Part shown: positions 7,538-14,716 of the stretch, one piece after another | Layout of the letters: each line of letters opens with the position of its first letter | Position numbering within the stretch: the first letter of the stretch is position 1 | Assembly (NCBI GenBank): GCA_037134755.1 | Contig: JBAXLO010000108.1 | Coordinates: forward strand, 1 to 15,138 | Direction: 5' to 3' | DNA length: 15,138 nucleotides | Source: JBAXLO01 sp037134755 | Lineage (GTDB): Bacteria; Bacteroidota; Bacteroidia; Bacteroidales; JACABE01 | Program-made: the position numbers and the translations under genes | Notes under the pieces: model-generated | Told to the model about the DNA's origin: nothing | What the model saw: the letters and a program-made list of their open reading frames with translations, nothing else | Databases searched by the model: none

Positions 7538-10500
7538 AAGGATAAAGATACTAGCAATAGATGACAATAATGACAATCTTATTAGTCTAAAAGCATTAAT
7601 AAGAGAAGCTTTTCCTGAGGTTGTTACTTTTACAGCTCTTGATGGAAAAAAAGGAATAGAACTTGCAATAAAAGAAAATCCTGATGTGATTTTGCTTGAT
7701 ATAATTATGCCAGATATGGATGGTTATGAAGTATGCAAAGTATTAAAGGAGGATGAGAATCTATTCGATATTCCGGTTATATTCATTACAGCACTAAAAG
7801 GGGATAGCGAAAGTAGAGTAAAAGCATTGGAATCGGGGGGAGATGCTTTTTTAGCCAAACCTATTGATCAAAGTGAACTTACTGCTCAAATTAGAGCAAT
7901 GATAAAAATCAAGAATGCTAACTTTGACAAACGTTTCGAAAAAGAAAAGCTTATTGAATTAGTAGAAGAGCAGACACTTGAACTAAAAGCAATCCATATT
8001 GCTACTTTAAATCTGATGGAAGATTTAAAAAAGGAAGTTGAGATAAGAAAGGAAAATGAAGCTTTCTTAAAAGAAACTCAACAAATAGCTAAACTTGGCA
8101 CTTATTCTTTAGATGTTGTAAGTGGTAAATGGAAAAGTTCAGAAATTCTTGATACTATATTTGGGATTGATTCTGATTATGATAAAACTGTAGAAGGATG
8201 GGTCACAATTACACATCCTGATTGGCAAACTATAATGAACGATTACTTTATAAATGAAGTATTAGGTAAAAAGAATACTTTTAATAAAGAATATAAAATT
8301 GTTAATCAAAAGAACAAAACCGAACATTGGGTTCATGGGATAGGAAATCTTAAATTAGATGTTGAAGGAAATCCAATCACAATGATTGGTACAATTAAAG
8401 ATATAACTGAGCAAAAGCAAGAGGAAATATATAGGGAATTAAGCAGAGAAATCCTTCAGATACTTAACAAATCAGATGATATTAGGTATTCAACTATGCG
8501 TATTCTAAGTACTATTAAAACATTTACAGGTTTTGATGCCGTAGGGATAAGAATGCAGGCTGATGAAGATTTTCCCTATTTTATCGAAAAAGGATTTTCG
8601 GATAGTTTTATTTTAAAAGAAAATTCATTAATCGAACGTGATGCTAATGGTGGAATATGCAGGAATAATGATGGGGAAGCATGCCTTGAATGTATTTGTG
8701 GATTAGTTTTATCAGATAAAACAGAACCTACAAATCCACTTTTTACTAAAGGTGGTAGTTGTTATTTAAATAATTCTACTTCACTTCTTGAAATTCCAAA
8801 ATGTGACAATCCTTTCACTAATCCTCGCAATAGATGTTTACATGAAGGGTATTTATCAATTGCTTTAATTCCGATTAAAGCTAAAAAGAAGATAATAGGT
8901 TTAATTCAGCTGAATGATAAAAAAGAAAACCAATTTACATCAACTATTATTGATATATTAGAAGGAATAGCGTCAAATATTGGAGAATCATTACTGAGAA
9001 AACAAGCTGAAGAATCAATGCATAATAGTGAGAAAAAATATAGAAATATCTTTGAGAATGCAAGAGAAGGGATTTTTCAAACAAATACTAATGGTACTTA
9101 TATTTCTGTTAATCCTGCTTTAGCCGAAATGTATGGTTATTCATCCCCTGAAGATTTGATAAATAGCAGAACTAATATTTCGAAAGAAGCATACTTTAAT
9201 CCGGAAGAAAGAGCTAATTTTTTAAAAATAATAGAAGAAAAAGGATATATAAAAGGTTATGAATATGAGGTTGTACGAAAAGATGGCGGTAAAATTTGGT
9301 TTTACGAAGATGCGCATGCTATAAAGGATGATAGTGGAAATACAAAGTATTATGAAGGGTTTGTTATTGACATTACAGAACGTAAAAAATCTGTTGAGGA
9401 TTTAATAAAAGCAAAAGACAAAGCTGAAGAAAGTGATAGACTTAAATCTGCATTTCTTGCTAATATGAGTCATGAGATACGTACTCCTATGAATGGAATT
9501 CTTGGTTTTGCTGATCTTTTAAAGGAACCTCATTTGTCAGATGAAAAGCAACAGTATTACATAAGTATTATTGAAAAGAGTGGTATTCGTATGCTAAATA
9601 TTATAAATAACATTATTAGCATTTCTAAAATAGAATCTGGTACGATGGAAGTTTATATTTCAGAAACTAATATTAATGAACAGTTAGATTATATCTATAC
9701 CTTTTTTAAACCTGAAGTTGAGCAGAAAAGCTTAAATCTAAGTTATAAAAATACTTTGCACGATAATCATGCATATATTAGTTCAGATAAAGAAAAACTA
9801 TATGGTATTCTTACTAATCTTGTTAAAAATGCTATTAAATTTACTGATAGAGGAAGCATTGAATTTGGGTATAACTTAAAAGATAATTATCTTATTTTTT
9901 ATGTTAAAGATACTGGAATAGGAGTTCCAACTAAAAGACAAGAGGCTATCTTTGATAGATTTATTCAAGCAGATATTGAAGATAAGAGAGCTTTTCAGGG
10001 AGCAGGTCTTGGATTATCAATTTCTAAAGCTTATGTCGAGATGCTTGGAGGGAAAATGTGGTTAGAAAGCAAAGAAGGTAAAGGTTCGACATTTTACTTT
10101 ACTATTCCATATAATAATACAAGAATATTAAAAGAGAATGCTATTACAGTTGATTCAAATATAACAACAAAAACTATGGACAATCGTAACTTAAAAGTTT
10201 TAGTTGTAGAAGATGACGAAGTGTCGGATTTTTATATTACTACTAAACTTAAGTCGTTTTGTAGAGAAATATTACACGCTGATAATGGAATGAAAGCTAT
10301 AGAAATTTGTCAAAATAACCTAGATCTTGATTTATTGTTAATGGATATAAATATGCCCGAAATGAATGGTCTTGAAGCTACAAAACAAATCAGAAAATTC
10401 AATAAAGATGTTGTTATTATTGCTCAAACTGCTTATGCATTAAAAGGGGATAGAGAAAAAGCTATAGAAGCAGGGTGTAATAGTTATATAACAAAACCAA

Positions 10501-10553
10501 TTGAAAGCAGTGTGTTGCTGGAGCTAATTAAAAAGTATTTTGGTGATTCGTAG
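7527..10553 (+). CDS. Soluble hybrid histidine kinase (REC, PAS, Cys-rich GAF, PAS, HisKA, HATPase, REC)
   Basis: A 1008-residue cytoplasmic kinase with no membrane segment. Order: receiver 1-125 (Asp58 in LLDIIMPDMDG); coiled coil 130-180; PAS1 186-296; GAF about 305-490; PAS2 501-618; HisKA with His649 in MSHEIRTPMNG; HATPase with Asn768 (NAIKF), Asp795 (DTGIG) and a G2 box from Gly825 (GAGLGLS); terminal receiver 890-1005 with Asp940 (MDINMPEMNG). The GAF has seven cysteines (378, 386, 389, 391, 412, 426, 437), a subtype that could bind metal, a cluster or respond to redox (inference). The N-terminal receiver suggests it is controlled by phosphate from another kinase, most simply the membrane hybrid kinase whose gene it overlaps by 11 bp. 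No HPt or output domain is present, so its own phosphoryl target lies elsewhere. The gene ends 22 bp from the convergent AcpH-like gene with no obvious terminator between. Confidence 0.95.
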   Translation: MENRRIKILAIDDNNDNLISLKALIREAFPEVVTFTALDGKKGIELAIKENPDVILLDIIMPDMDGYEVCKVLKEDENLFDIPVIFITALKGDSESRVKALESGGDAFLAKPIDQSELTAQIRAMIKIKNANFDKRFEKEKLIELVEEQTLELKAIHIATLNLMEDLKKEVEIRKENEAFLKETQQIAKLGTYSLDVVSGKWKSSEILDTIFGIDSDYDKTVEGWVTITHPDWQTIMNDYFINEVLGKKNTFNKEYKIVNQKNKTEHWVHGIGNLKLDVEGNPITMIGTIKDITEQKQEEIYRELSREILQILNKSDDIRYSTMRILSTIKTFTGFDAVGIRMQADEDFPYFIEKGFSDSFILKENSLIERDANGGICRNNDGEACLECICGLVLSDKTEPTNPLFTKGGSCYLNNSTSLLEIPKCDNPFTNPRNRCLHEGYLSIALIPIKAKKKIIGLIQLNDKKENQFTSTIIDILEGIASNIGESLLRKQAEESMHNSEKKYRNIFENAREGIFQTNTNGTYISVNPALAEMYGYSSPEDLINSRTNISKEAYFNPEERANFLKIIEEKGYIKGYEYEVVRKDGGKIWFYEDAHAIKDDSGNTKYYEGFVIDITERKKSVEDLIKAKDKAEESDRLKSAFLANMSHEIRTPMNGILGFADLLKEPHLSDEKQQYYISIIEKSGIRMLNIINNIISISKIESGTMEVYISETNINEQLDYIYTFFKPEVEQKSLNLSYKNTLHDNHAYISSDKEKLYGILTNLVKNAIKFTDRGSIEFGYNLKDNYLIFYVKDTGIGVPTKRQEAIFDRFIQADIEDKRAFQGAGLGLSISKAYVEMLGGKMWLESKEGKGSTFYFTIPYNNTRILKENAITVDSNITTKTMDNRNLKVLVVEDDEVSDFYITTKLKSFCREILHADNGMKAIEICQNNLDLDLLLMDINMPEMNGLEATKQIRKFNKDVVIIAQTAYALKGDREKAIEAGCNSYITKPIESSVLLELIKKYFGDS

Positions 10554-10575
10554 GTATTATCTTTAAGATATATTT

Positions 10576-11163
10576 CTAAGTTAATCCTCTAATTAATTTC
10601 TCGCTATATGTTATTAATTGAGGGAAGAACTCCATAAATTCTTCTTCATATGATAAATAATCTTTCTTAAGAGCATCTACTGCTGTCTCCATACCCGAAT
10701 TAAACTTAGTTCTTCGGGACATCCCATGAAAAACTCGTTTTAAAAAATCTAAATCAGCATAGTTTACAAGCCAATTATGGTTTACCATATAGGGCAAAAT
10801 TCTTTTTGAAGTAGGAGGGAGGATGTTATAATTGCGGATTAAAATCTGATAAGCATTATGCGCAATAGTGTTTAAGTGTATCTTTGAGTATTTATTAAAG
10901 TTTAATGAAAGAAAATGATCATAATAGATATCAACAATAATACCTGCAAACTTCTTATAATCTTCCTCTAAACGTTTCTTGCTTTGCCTTACTATTGCAT
11001 GATCATCAGTAAACTTATCTATCTGGCGATGCATAATTATTCCATTCTTTACATTAAGATCATAGTTTTCGAACTGTTTTCCTTTAACTGCATCAGCAAT
11101 TAAATTGCCAAGTATAAGTTGCTCATCAACACCTGATAAAAAGACATGTGCAAGAAAATTCAT
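10576..11163 (-). CDS. acpH: Acyl carrier protein phosphodiesterase (AcpH-like)
   Basis: A 195-residue protein, the usual length for the ACP phosphodiesterase family (PF04336). Diagnostic stretches are the MNFLAHVFLSG start, LGNLIAD (Gly19, Asn20, Asp24), GIIMHRQIDKFTDDH (His45, Arg46, Asp49, Asp53, His55) and VDIYYDHFLS (Asp78, Asp82, His83), all lined up with what I recall of Escherichia coli AcpH. The enzyme removes 4'-phosphopantetheine from holo-ACP in the cytoplasm and so counteracts holo-ACP synthase. The ATG at 11163 is the first residue of the conserved motif, which fixes the start. The gene is divergent from iorA, with a 113-bp shared region, and convergent with the hybrid kinase. 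No functional link to either neighbour is apparent. The biochemical role is known mainly from enterobacteria, so the exact function here is inferred. Confidence 0.88.
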   Translation of the reverse strand: MNFLAHVFLSGVDEQLILGNLIADAVKGKQFENYDLNVKNGIIMHRQIDKFTDDHAIVRQSKKRLEEDYKKFAGIIVDIYYDHFLSLNFNKYSKIHLNTIAHNAYQILIRNYNILPPTSKRILPYMVNHNWLVNYADLDFLKRVFHGMSRRTKFNSGMETAVDALKKDYLSYEEEFMEFFPQLITYSEKLIRGLT

Positions 11164-11213
11164 TTATTATAAATTATTAGTAAGAAAAAAGCATTTATTA
11201 TTAAAATTTTACC

Positions 11214-11221
11214 TAGTTTTG
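11214..11221 (+). promoter_or_regulatory. TAnnTTTG box for iorA
   Basis: TAGTTTTG followed by CA fits the Bacteroidota -7 consensus and lies 55 bases before the iorA ATG. This would give a leader of about 45-50 nt. I do not see a convincing TTTG -33 box at the standard 19-21 nt spacing. Confidence 0.45.
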
Positions 11222-11263
11222 CAACATCAAAAAAGTTTCGTAAAATTAAGTTAAATAATCATA

Positions 11264-11271
11264 CAAAATTA
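11264..11271 (-). promoter_or_regulatory. TAnnTTTG box on the minus strand, candidate acpH promoter
   Basis: CAAAATTA on the plus strand reads TAATTTTG on the minus strand, a full match to the -7 consensus, pointing toward the AcpH-like gene with a leader near 95 nt. It lies only a few bases before the iorA start, so the two divergent transcription units would share and overlap their control region. No -33 box is clear, and in AT-rich DNA such a match can arise by chance. Confidence 0.3.
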
Positions 11272-11276
11272 ATATA

Positions 11277-12905
11277 ATGATGCAAAAGTTATTGTTATTA
11301 GGAGACGAAGCATTAGCACAAGGAGCGATTGATGCGGGGATGTCGGGAATATATGCTTATCCCGGGACCCCATCAACTGAAATAACCGAATATGTTCAGC
11401 ACTCAAAAGACGCTAAAGCTAAAGGAATTAAATGTAGCTGGTCGGTAAACGAAAAAACAGCTATGGAGTGTGCTTTAGGTATGTCGTATGCAGGAAAAAG
11501 GACTATGGTTTGTATGAAACATGTTGGGTTAAATGTAGCTGCCGATCCTTTCATCAACTCTTCTATAACAGGAGCTAATGGTGGAATTATTGTTGTAGCT
11601 GCTGATGATCCATCAATGCATTCATCACAAAATGAACAGGATTCCAGATTCTTTGGAAAGTTTGCAATGATACCTATTTTAGAACCTACCAATCAGCAGG
11701 AATGTTATGACATGGTTCATTATGGTTTCGAGTTATCCGAAAAATACAGAATACCTGTATTATTAAGATTAACAACCAGATTAGCTCATTCAAGAGCTGG
11801 TGTTGCCAGAAATGCCACTCAAATCGAACAAAACAAAGTTGAACTCCCTAAGAATTTAAAACAATTCGTTTTGCTACCTGCTATCGCCCGTAAGCAATAC
11901 AAAGTATTATTAGGCAATCAAACTTTATTTAATAAAGAAGCTGAAGAATCTCCATTTAATAAATATTTTGAAGGCTCAGACAAGAAATTAGGCATCATCA
12001 CAACAGGTATTGCCAACAATTATTTAATGGAAAATTATCCTGATAGAATTGTACCTTATCCTGTTTTAAAGATAGGTCATTACCCACTTCCATATAGTTT
12101 AGTTGAGAAAATTTGCAACGAATGCGAAGAGATTCTTGTATTGGAAGAAGGCTATCCTATTGTTGAAGAAATGATAAAAGGCTTCCTACATAGAGGTATT
12201 AAAGTTAAAGGAAGATTAGATGGCACCGTTCCACGCGATGGCGAATTAAATCCAAATATTGTTGCTGCTGCTTTGGGTATGCCTGTAACTGTTGGTGCTG
12301 ATGTGCCTTGCGTAGTTGTAAATCGTCCGCCGGTGTTGTGTGCAGGTTGTCCTCATACTGATTCTTATCTGGCGCTTAACGAAGCTTTGTCTAGCCTTGT
12401 TCCCGGCAGGGTTTTTGCTGATATTGGTTGCTATACTTTGGCTGCTTTAAAGCCTTTGGAAGCTATCAATTCATGTGTGGATATGGGTGCTTCCATCACA
12501 ATGGCTAAGGGTGCTGCCGATGCAGGCATGGTTCCTTCTGTGGCTGTGATTGGTGATGGCACTTTTGCTCATTCCGGCATGACAGGTTTATTGGAAGCCG
12601 TTATTGATAAATCGCCTATAACTGTTTTAATATTAGATAATGATACTACAGGTATGACAGGCGGTCAATCTTCTGCTGCTAATGGTAGGATCGAAAATAT
12701 TTGTATCGGTCTTGGTGTTGAAGAAGATCATATCCGTGTTTTAAGGCCTTTGCGTAAATTCCACGACGAAAACGTAGCTATACTTAAGGAAGAGCTTGCT
12801 TACAATGGTGTTTCGGTTATTATTCCTCGTCGCGAATGTATTGTTGCTATCGATAAAAGAATGAGAGAAAAAGCTAAGGAAAAATCAATTGCTGAAAAAG
12901 CTTAA
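11277..12905 (+). CDS. iorA: Indolepyruvate:ferredoxin oxidoreductase alpha subunit (short form without ferredoxin domain)
   Basis: A 542-residue thiamine-diphosphate enzyme subunit. The N-terminal pyrimidine-binding domain begins LLLGDEALAQGAIDAG and includes the YPGTPSTEI motif. A CAGC pair (Cys355, Cys358) precedes the TPP-binding domain, whose motif runs from Gly426 (GDGTFAHSGM) to LDNDTTGMTGGQ (454-464). With IorB it oxidatively decarboxylates aryl-pyruvates (indolepyruvate, phenylpyruvate and relatives) to the acyl-CoA, reducing ferredoxin in the cytoplasm. Archaeal and many bacterial IorA proteins end in a domain with two [4Fe-4S] clusters; here the chain stops after a charged tail (about 530-542) with no CxxCxxC motif, a short form I associate with Bacteroidota. 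ATGATG at 11277 leaves the second Met (11280) as an equally possible start. iorB follows after 27 bp, so the two form an operon. Actual 2-oxoacid preference cannot be read from sequence. Confidence 0.92.
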   Translation: MMQKLLLLGDEALAQGAIDAGMSGIYAYPGTPSTEITEYVQHSKDAKAKGIKCSWSVNEKTAMECALGMSYAGKRTMVCMKHVGLNVAADPFINSSITGANGGIIVVAADDPSMHSSQNEQDSRFFGKFAMIPILEPTNQQECYDMVHYGFELSEKYRIPVLLRLTTRLAHSRAGVARNATQIEQNKVELPKNLKQFVLLPAIARKQYKVLLGNQTLFNKEAEESPFNKYFEGSDKKLGIITTGIANNYLMENYPDRIVPYPVLKIGHYPLPYSLVEKICNECEEILVLEEGYPIVEEMIKGFLHRGIKVKGRLDGTVPRDGELNPNIVAAALGMPVTVGADVPCVVVNRPPVLCAGCPHTDSYLALNEALSSLVPGRVFADIGCYTLAALKPLEAINSCVDMGASITMAKGAADAGMVPSVAVIGDGTFAHSGMTGLLEAVIDKSPITVLILDNDTTGMTGGQSSAANGRIENICIGLGVEEDHIRVLRPLRKFHDENVAILKEELAYNGVSVIIPRRECIVAIDKRMREKAKEKSIAEKA

Positions 12906-12932
12906 TTTATTAATATTAAAATTGTAATTACA

Positions 12933-13520
12933 ATGAAAAAAGATATAATTCTTGCAGGTGTCGGCGGACAGGGTATCCTTTCCATGGCAGCTATTATAGG
13001 TACTGCAGCTCTTGATATGGGTCTTTATTTAAAGCAATCCGAAGTTCATGGCATGTCGCAGCGTGGTGGCGATGTTTCTTCGCATCTACGTATTTCTTCT
13101 GTTGATATCGCTTCTGATCTTATCCCTGGTGGTAAGGCTGATATGGTTATTTCTATCGAGCCTATGGAAGGTTTGCGTTATCTTCCGATGCTTTCGAACG
13201 AAGGTTGGTTGATTACTAATGATAAACCTTTTAACAATATTGCTACTTATCCTGAGATTGAAGATATATATGCTGAGATTGCTAAAACTCCGCGTCATAT
13301 TATGCTTAATGCAGAGCTTATTGCCAAAGAAGCAGGTACTACCCGTGCAGCTAATGTGGTTATATTAGGTGCTGCTTCTTTTCATTTAGGTATTGAATAT
13401 GTGAAGTTCGAAGATGCTATACGCAAGATATTTGGTCGCAAAGGCGATGCTATAGTTGATTTTAACTTAAAAGCACTTAGAGCCGGCAGAGATTATGCCG
13501 AAAACTATAAGAATAACTAA
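12933..13520 (+). CDS. iorB: Indolepyruvate:ferredoxin oxidoreductase beta subunit
   Basis: A 195-residue protein of the 2-oxoacid:ferredoxin oxidoreductase gamma-domain family, normal length for IorB. It opens with the nucleotide-binding-like loop GVGGQG (9-14) and has SEVHGMSQRGGDVSSHLR (36-53), the family signature, then the PGGKADMVIS stretch. It pairs with IorA to make the working enzyme and is thought to contribute to CoA binding. It lies 27 bp after iorA on the same strand and is followed 13 bp later by a strong terminator, closing a two-gene operon. No oddities are visible; codon choice (many CGT and GGT) suggests good expression. Confidence 0.93.
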   Translation: MKKDIILAGVGGQGILSMAAIIGTAALDMGLYLKQSEVHGMSQRGGDVSSHLRISSVDIASDLIPGGKADMVISIEPMEGLRYLPMLSNEGWLITNDKPFNNIATYPEIEDIYAEIAKTPRHIMLNAELIAKEAGTTRAANVVILGAASFHLGIEYVKFEDAIRKIFGRKGDAIVDFNLKALRAGRDYAENYKNN

Positions 13521-13533
13521 TACTATTCTTCTT

Positions 13534-13576
13534 TAAAACAAGAAAGCCCGTTCATTGAGCGGGCTTTCTTGTTTTA
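13534..13576. terminator. Symmetric Rho-independent terminator between iorB and the convergent membrane-protein gene
   Basis: A perfect 17-bp stem (13534-13550 against 13560-13576) with a 9-nt loop. The GC-rich core GAAAGCCCG/CGGGCTTTC is flanked by an A-run on one side and a T-run on the other, so it should work in both directions. It sits 13 bases after the iorB stop and 15 bases beyond the end of the minus-strand gene. Confidence 0.93.
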
Positions 13577-13591
13577 TATCAATACCAAAGC

Positions 13592-14056
13592 TTATTTCAT
13601 TGCTTTCAGATTCATTGCATAAAATGCAACATACATTCCAGAGAATAAAATAGCTTCAAAAGGAATACCTAATTCTTTGAAATAATATATTGTTATTAAT
13701 ATAATTATTATTTGTGAGATCGTATATATATGAAATCCTTTCTTAAATAGCTTCCACATATAATAAGCACCTATTACCGAAGCTGTGTATAGTATAAAAT
13801 TTATTGCAAAAAAGTTTCTTCCCGCTGATAATAAATGAAGAATTTCTGGTTTTAATGGCAATAGAAAAGCAGGTAATTTATTATCTTTTACTCCTTGTAC
13901 TGTTTCTTCGTAAAATAATGCACAATTAAGATTTGAAACTAATTGTAAGCCACTCCCTATAAAAGTAAGAATACATAATAATTTTAAAAGTGGAGGTCTT
14001 ACAACAGGTTTAGGTTCTATAGGTAGTTGTTCGTTATTTGTATTTAGTTCTTCCAT
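13592..14056 (-). CDS. Small integral membrane protein of unknown function
   Basis: A 154-residue protein I cannot assign to a characterised family. The first 20 residues are polar and Pro/Glu-rich. Four hydrophobic segments follow at about 22-41, 81-103, 108-126 and 132-150; a polar loop (45-70) separates the first two. The short loops and Lys-rich stretch KLFKKG (102-107) suggest a compact four-helix bundle in the inner membrane. No catalytic motif, metal site or lipobox is seen. It stands alone on its strand, with its own near-consensus promoter and a terminator shared with iorB, so it is probably a real monocistronic gene. Small proteins of this look are common in Bacteroidota, but function is unknown. 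Confidence 0.8.
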   Translation of the reverse strand: MEELNTNNEQLPIEPKPVVRPPLLKLLCILTFIGSGLQLVSNLNCALFYEETVQGVKDNKLPAFLLPLKPEILHLLSAGRNFFAINFILYTASVIGAYYMWKLFKKGFHIYTISQIIIILITIYYFKELGIPFEAILFSGMYVAFYAMNLKAMK

Positions 14057-14081
14057 GTTTTAGTATGCTTATTTTAGTTTG

Positions 14082-14112
14082 CAAAATTAAGCATTATATC
14101 AATCGTATCAAA
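14082..14112 (-). promoter_or_regulatory. Near-consensus Bacteroidota promoter for the small membrane protein
   Basis: On the minus strand, TTTG (14109-14112) is followed after exactly 19 nt by TAATTTTG (14082-14089), matching the -33/-7 pattern TTTG-N19-TAnnTTTG. Transcription would start near 14075, about 20 nt before the ATG at 14056. This is the best promoter in the window and the strongest single clue to the phylum. Confidence 0.75.
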
Positions 14113-14170
14113 CATATTTATTATATTAATAATAAAGTCTTTTCTAATATACCATTTTTGTATGAATATA

Positions 14171-14350
14171 TCGTCATTGCGAGCCCCAAGACTTACAGCC
14201 CACCAAGTAGTATGACAGAATATAACCACTAAGCGGTTTAGAACCGCTAAGTGGTAGCTATCCCGCTTAGCGGTTCCAAACCGCTTAGCGGATATATTAG
14301 AAAACGCAAATAGCACATTATATATACTTTGCGATATTCTGTCATTAGTA
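14171..14350 (-). repeat. 180-bp dispersed repeat, copy 2 (inverted relative to copy 1)
   Basis: Reverse complement of 21-200 with one substitution and no gaps. Its inner element is 14213-14344 with ATGACAGAATAT/ATATTCTGTCAT ends, and it has the same paired hairpins (14226-14254 and 14263-14291). In this copy the flanking DNA continues into further repeat sequence to 14417, so it appears more complete than copy 1. Confidence 0.9.
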
Positions 14351-14417
14351 GGAGGTACGACGAAGCAATCTATTGTATATTTGTATATTGCGATTGCTTC
14401 ACTTCGTTCGCAATGAC
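14173..14417. mobile_element. Composite MITE-like element bounded by GTCATTGCGA inverted ends
   Basis: GTCATTGCGA at 14173-14182 is exactly complementary to TCGCAATGAC at 14408-14417, framing 245 bp. Near the right end are GAAGCAATC (14362-14370) and its complement GATTGCTTC (14391-14399), followed by ACTTCGTTCGCAATGAC. This edge sequence matches a widespread interspersed repeat whose antisense reading gives the familiar spurious peptide CHCERSEAI. The TGACAGAATAT element and twin hairpins lie inside, so it seems to be a nested insertion. No transposase is encoded. Confidence 0.6.
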
Positions 14418-14446
14418 AATATTGTTTAAGTATATTGATTCTTATC

Positions 14447-14526
14447 CTCCTGACAGGTTTTTCATCCTGTCTGGTATAAATCAAGAAAAGCAAATATACC
14501 TGACAGGATGAAAAACCTGACAGGAG
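14447..14526. repeat. 31-bp inverted repeat forming a long hairpin
   Basis: Arms 14447-14477 and 14496-14526 are complementary over 31 bp with two mismatches, around an 18-nt loop. Each arm itself contains two CCTG(A/T)CAGG-like palindromes around TTTTTCATC. The stem is too long and lacks a T-run for a simple terminator, and no gene reads into it; it looks like another intergenic palindromic repeat. Confidence 0.8.
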
Positions 14527-14716
14527 TTTTAAGTACTGCTGATATTTATATTAATAGCTCTAAAAAGAATTATTATCTTAATAAATTAACATTTTTTAAT
14601 AAATAAATAGATTTTGAATCATATTTATGTTAACTTTGCAGCTCGGTAAGAGATTTAAAAAATTTATCATATAATTATTAAATATTTCTCATAGAATAAG
14701 GGATTTGGGGGGTATT
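14527..14716. promoter_or_regulatory. AT-rich leader region with a TAACTTTG box (14631-14638)
   Basis: The stretch is very AT-rich. TTAACTTTGCA at 14630-14640 is identical to the sequence at 475-485 ahead of the PAS-protein gene and matches TAnnTTTG. A TTTTG occurs at 14612-14616, but the 14-nt spacing is shorter than the usual 19-21. If used, transcription would begin near 14645 and the first ATG met is 14717. Nothing else is recognised here. Confidence 0.45.

Noticed and set aside
10554..10575. Terminator between the soluble kinase and acpH
   Set aside because: The 22-bp gap has only a weak AT-rich palindrome-like stretch and no stem with GC core; not enough to call.
13086..13298. Minus-strand frame inside iorB
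   Set aside because: Fully antisense to a strongly conserved enzyme subunit; no independent support.
14038..14232. Plus-strand frame of 64 codons
   Set aside because: It overlaps the start and promoter of the minus-strand membrane-protein gene and runs into the repeat; composition is not protein-like.
14074..14493. Minus-strand open frame of 139 codons
   Set aside because: It reads through the repeat mosaic and contains the CHCERSEAI peptide typical of false genes called in the GTCATTGCGA-type interspersed repeat; it also overlaps the promoter of the small membrane-protein gene.
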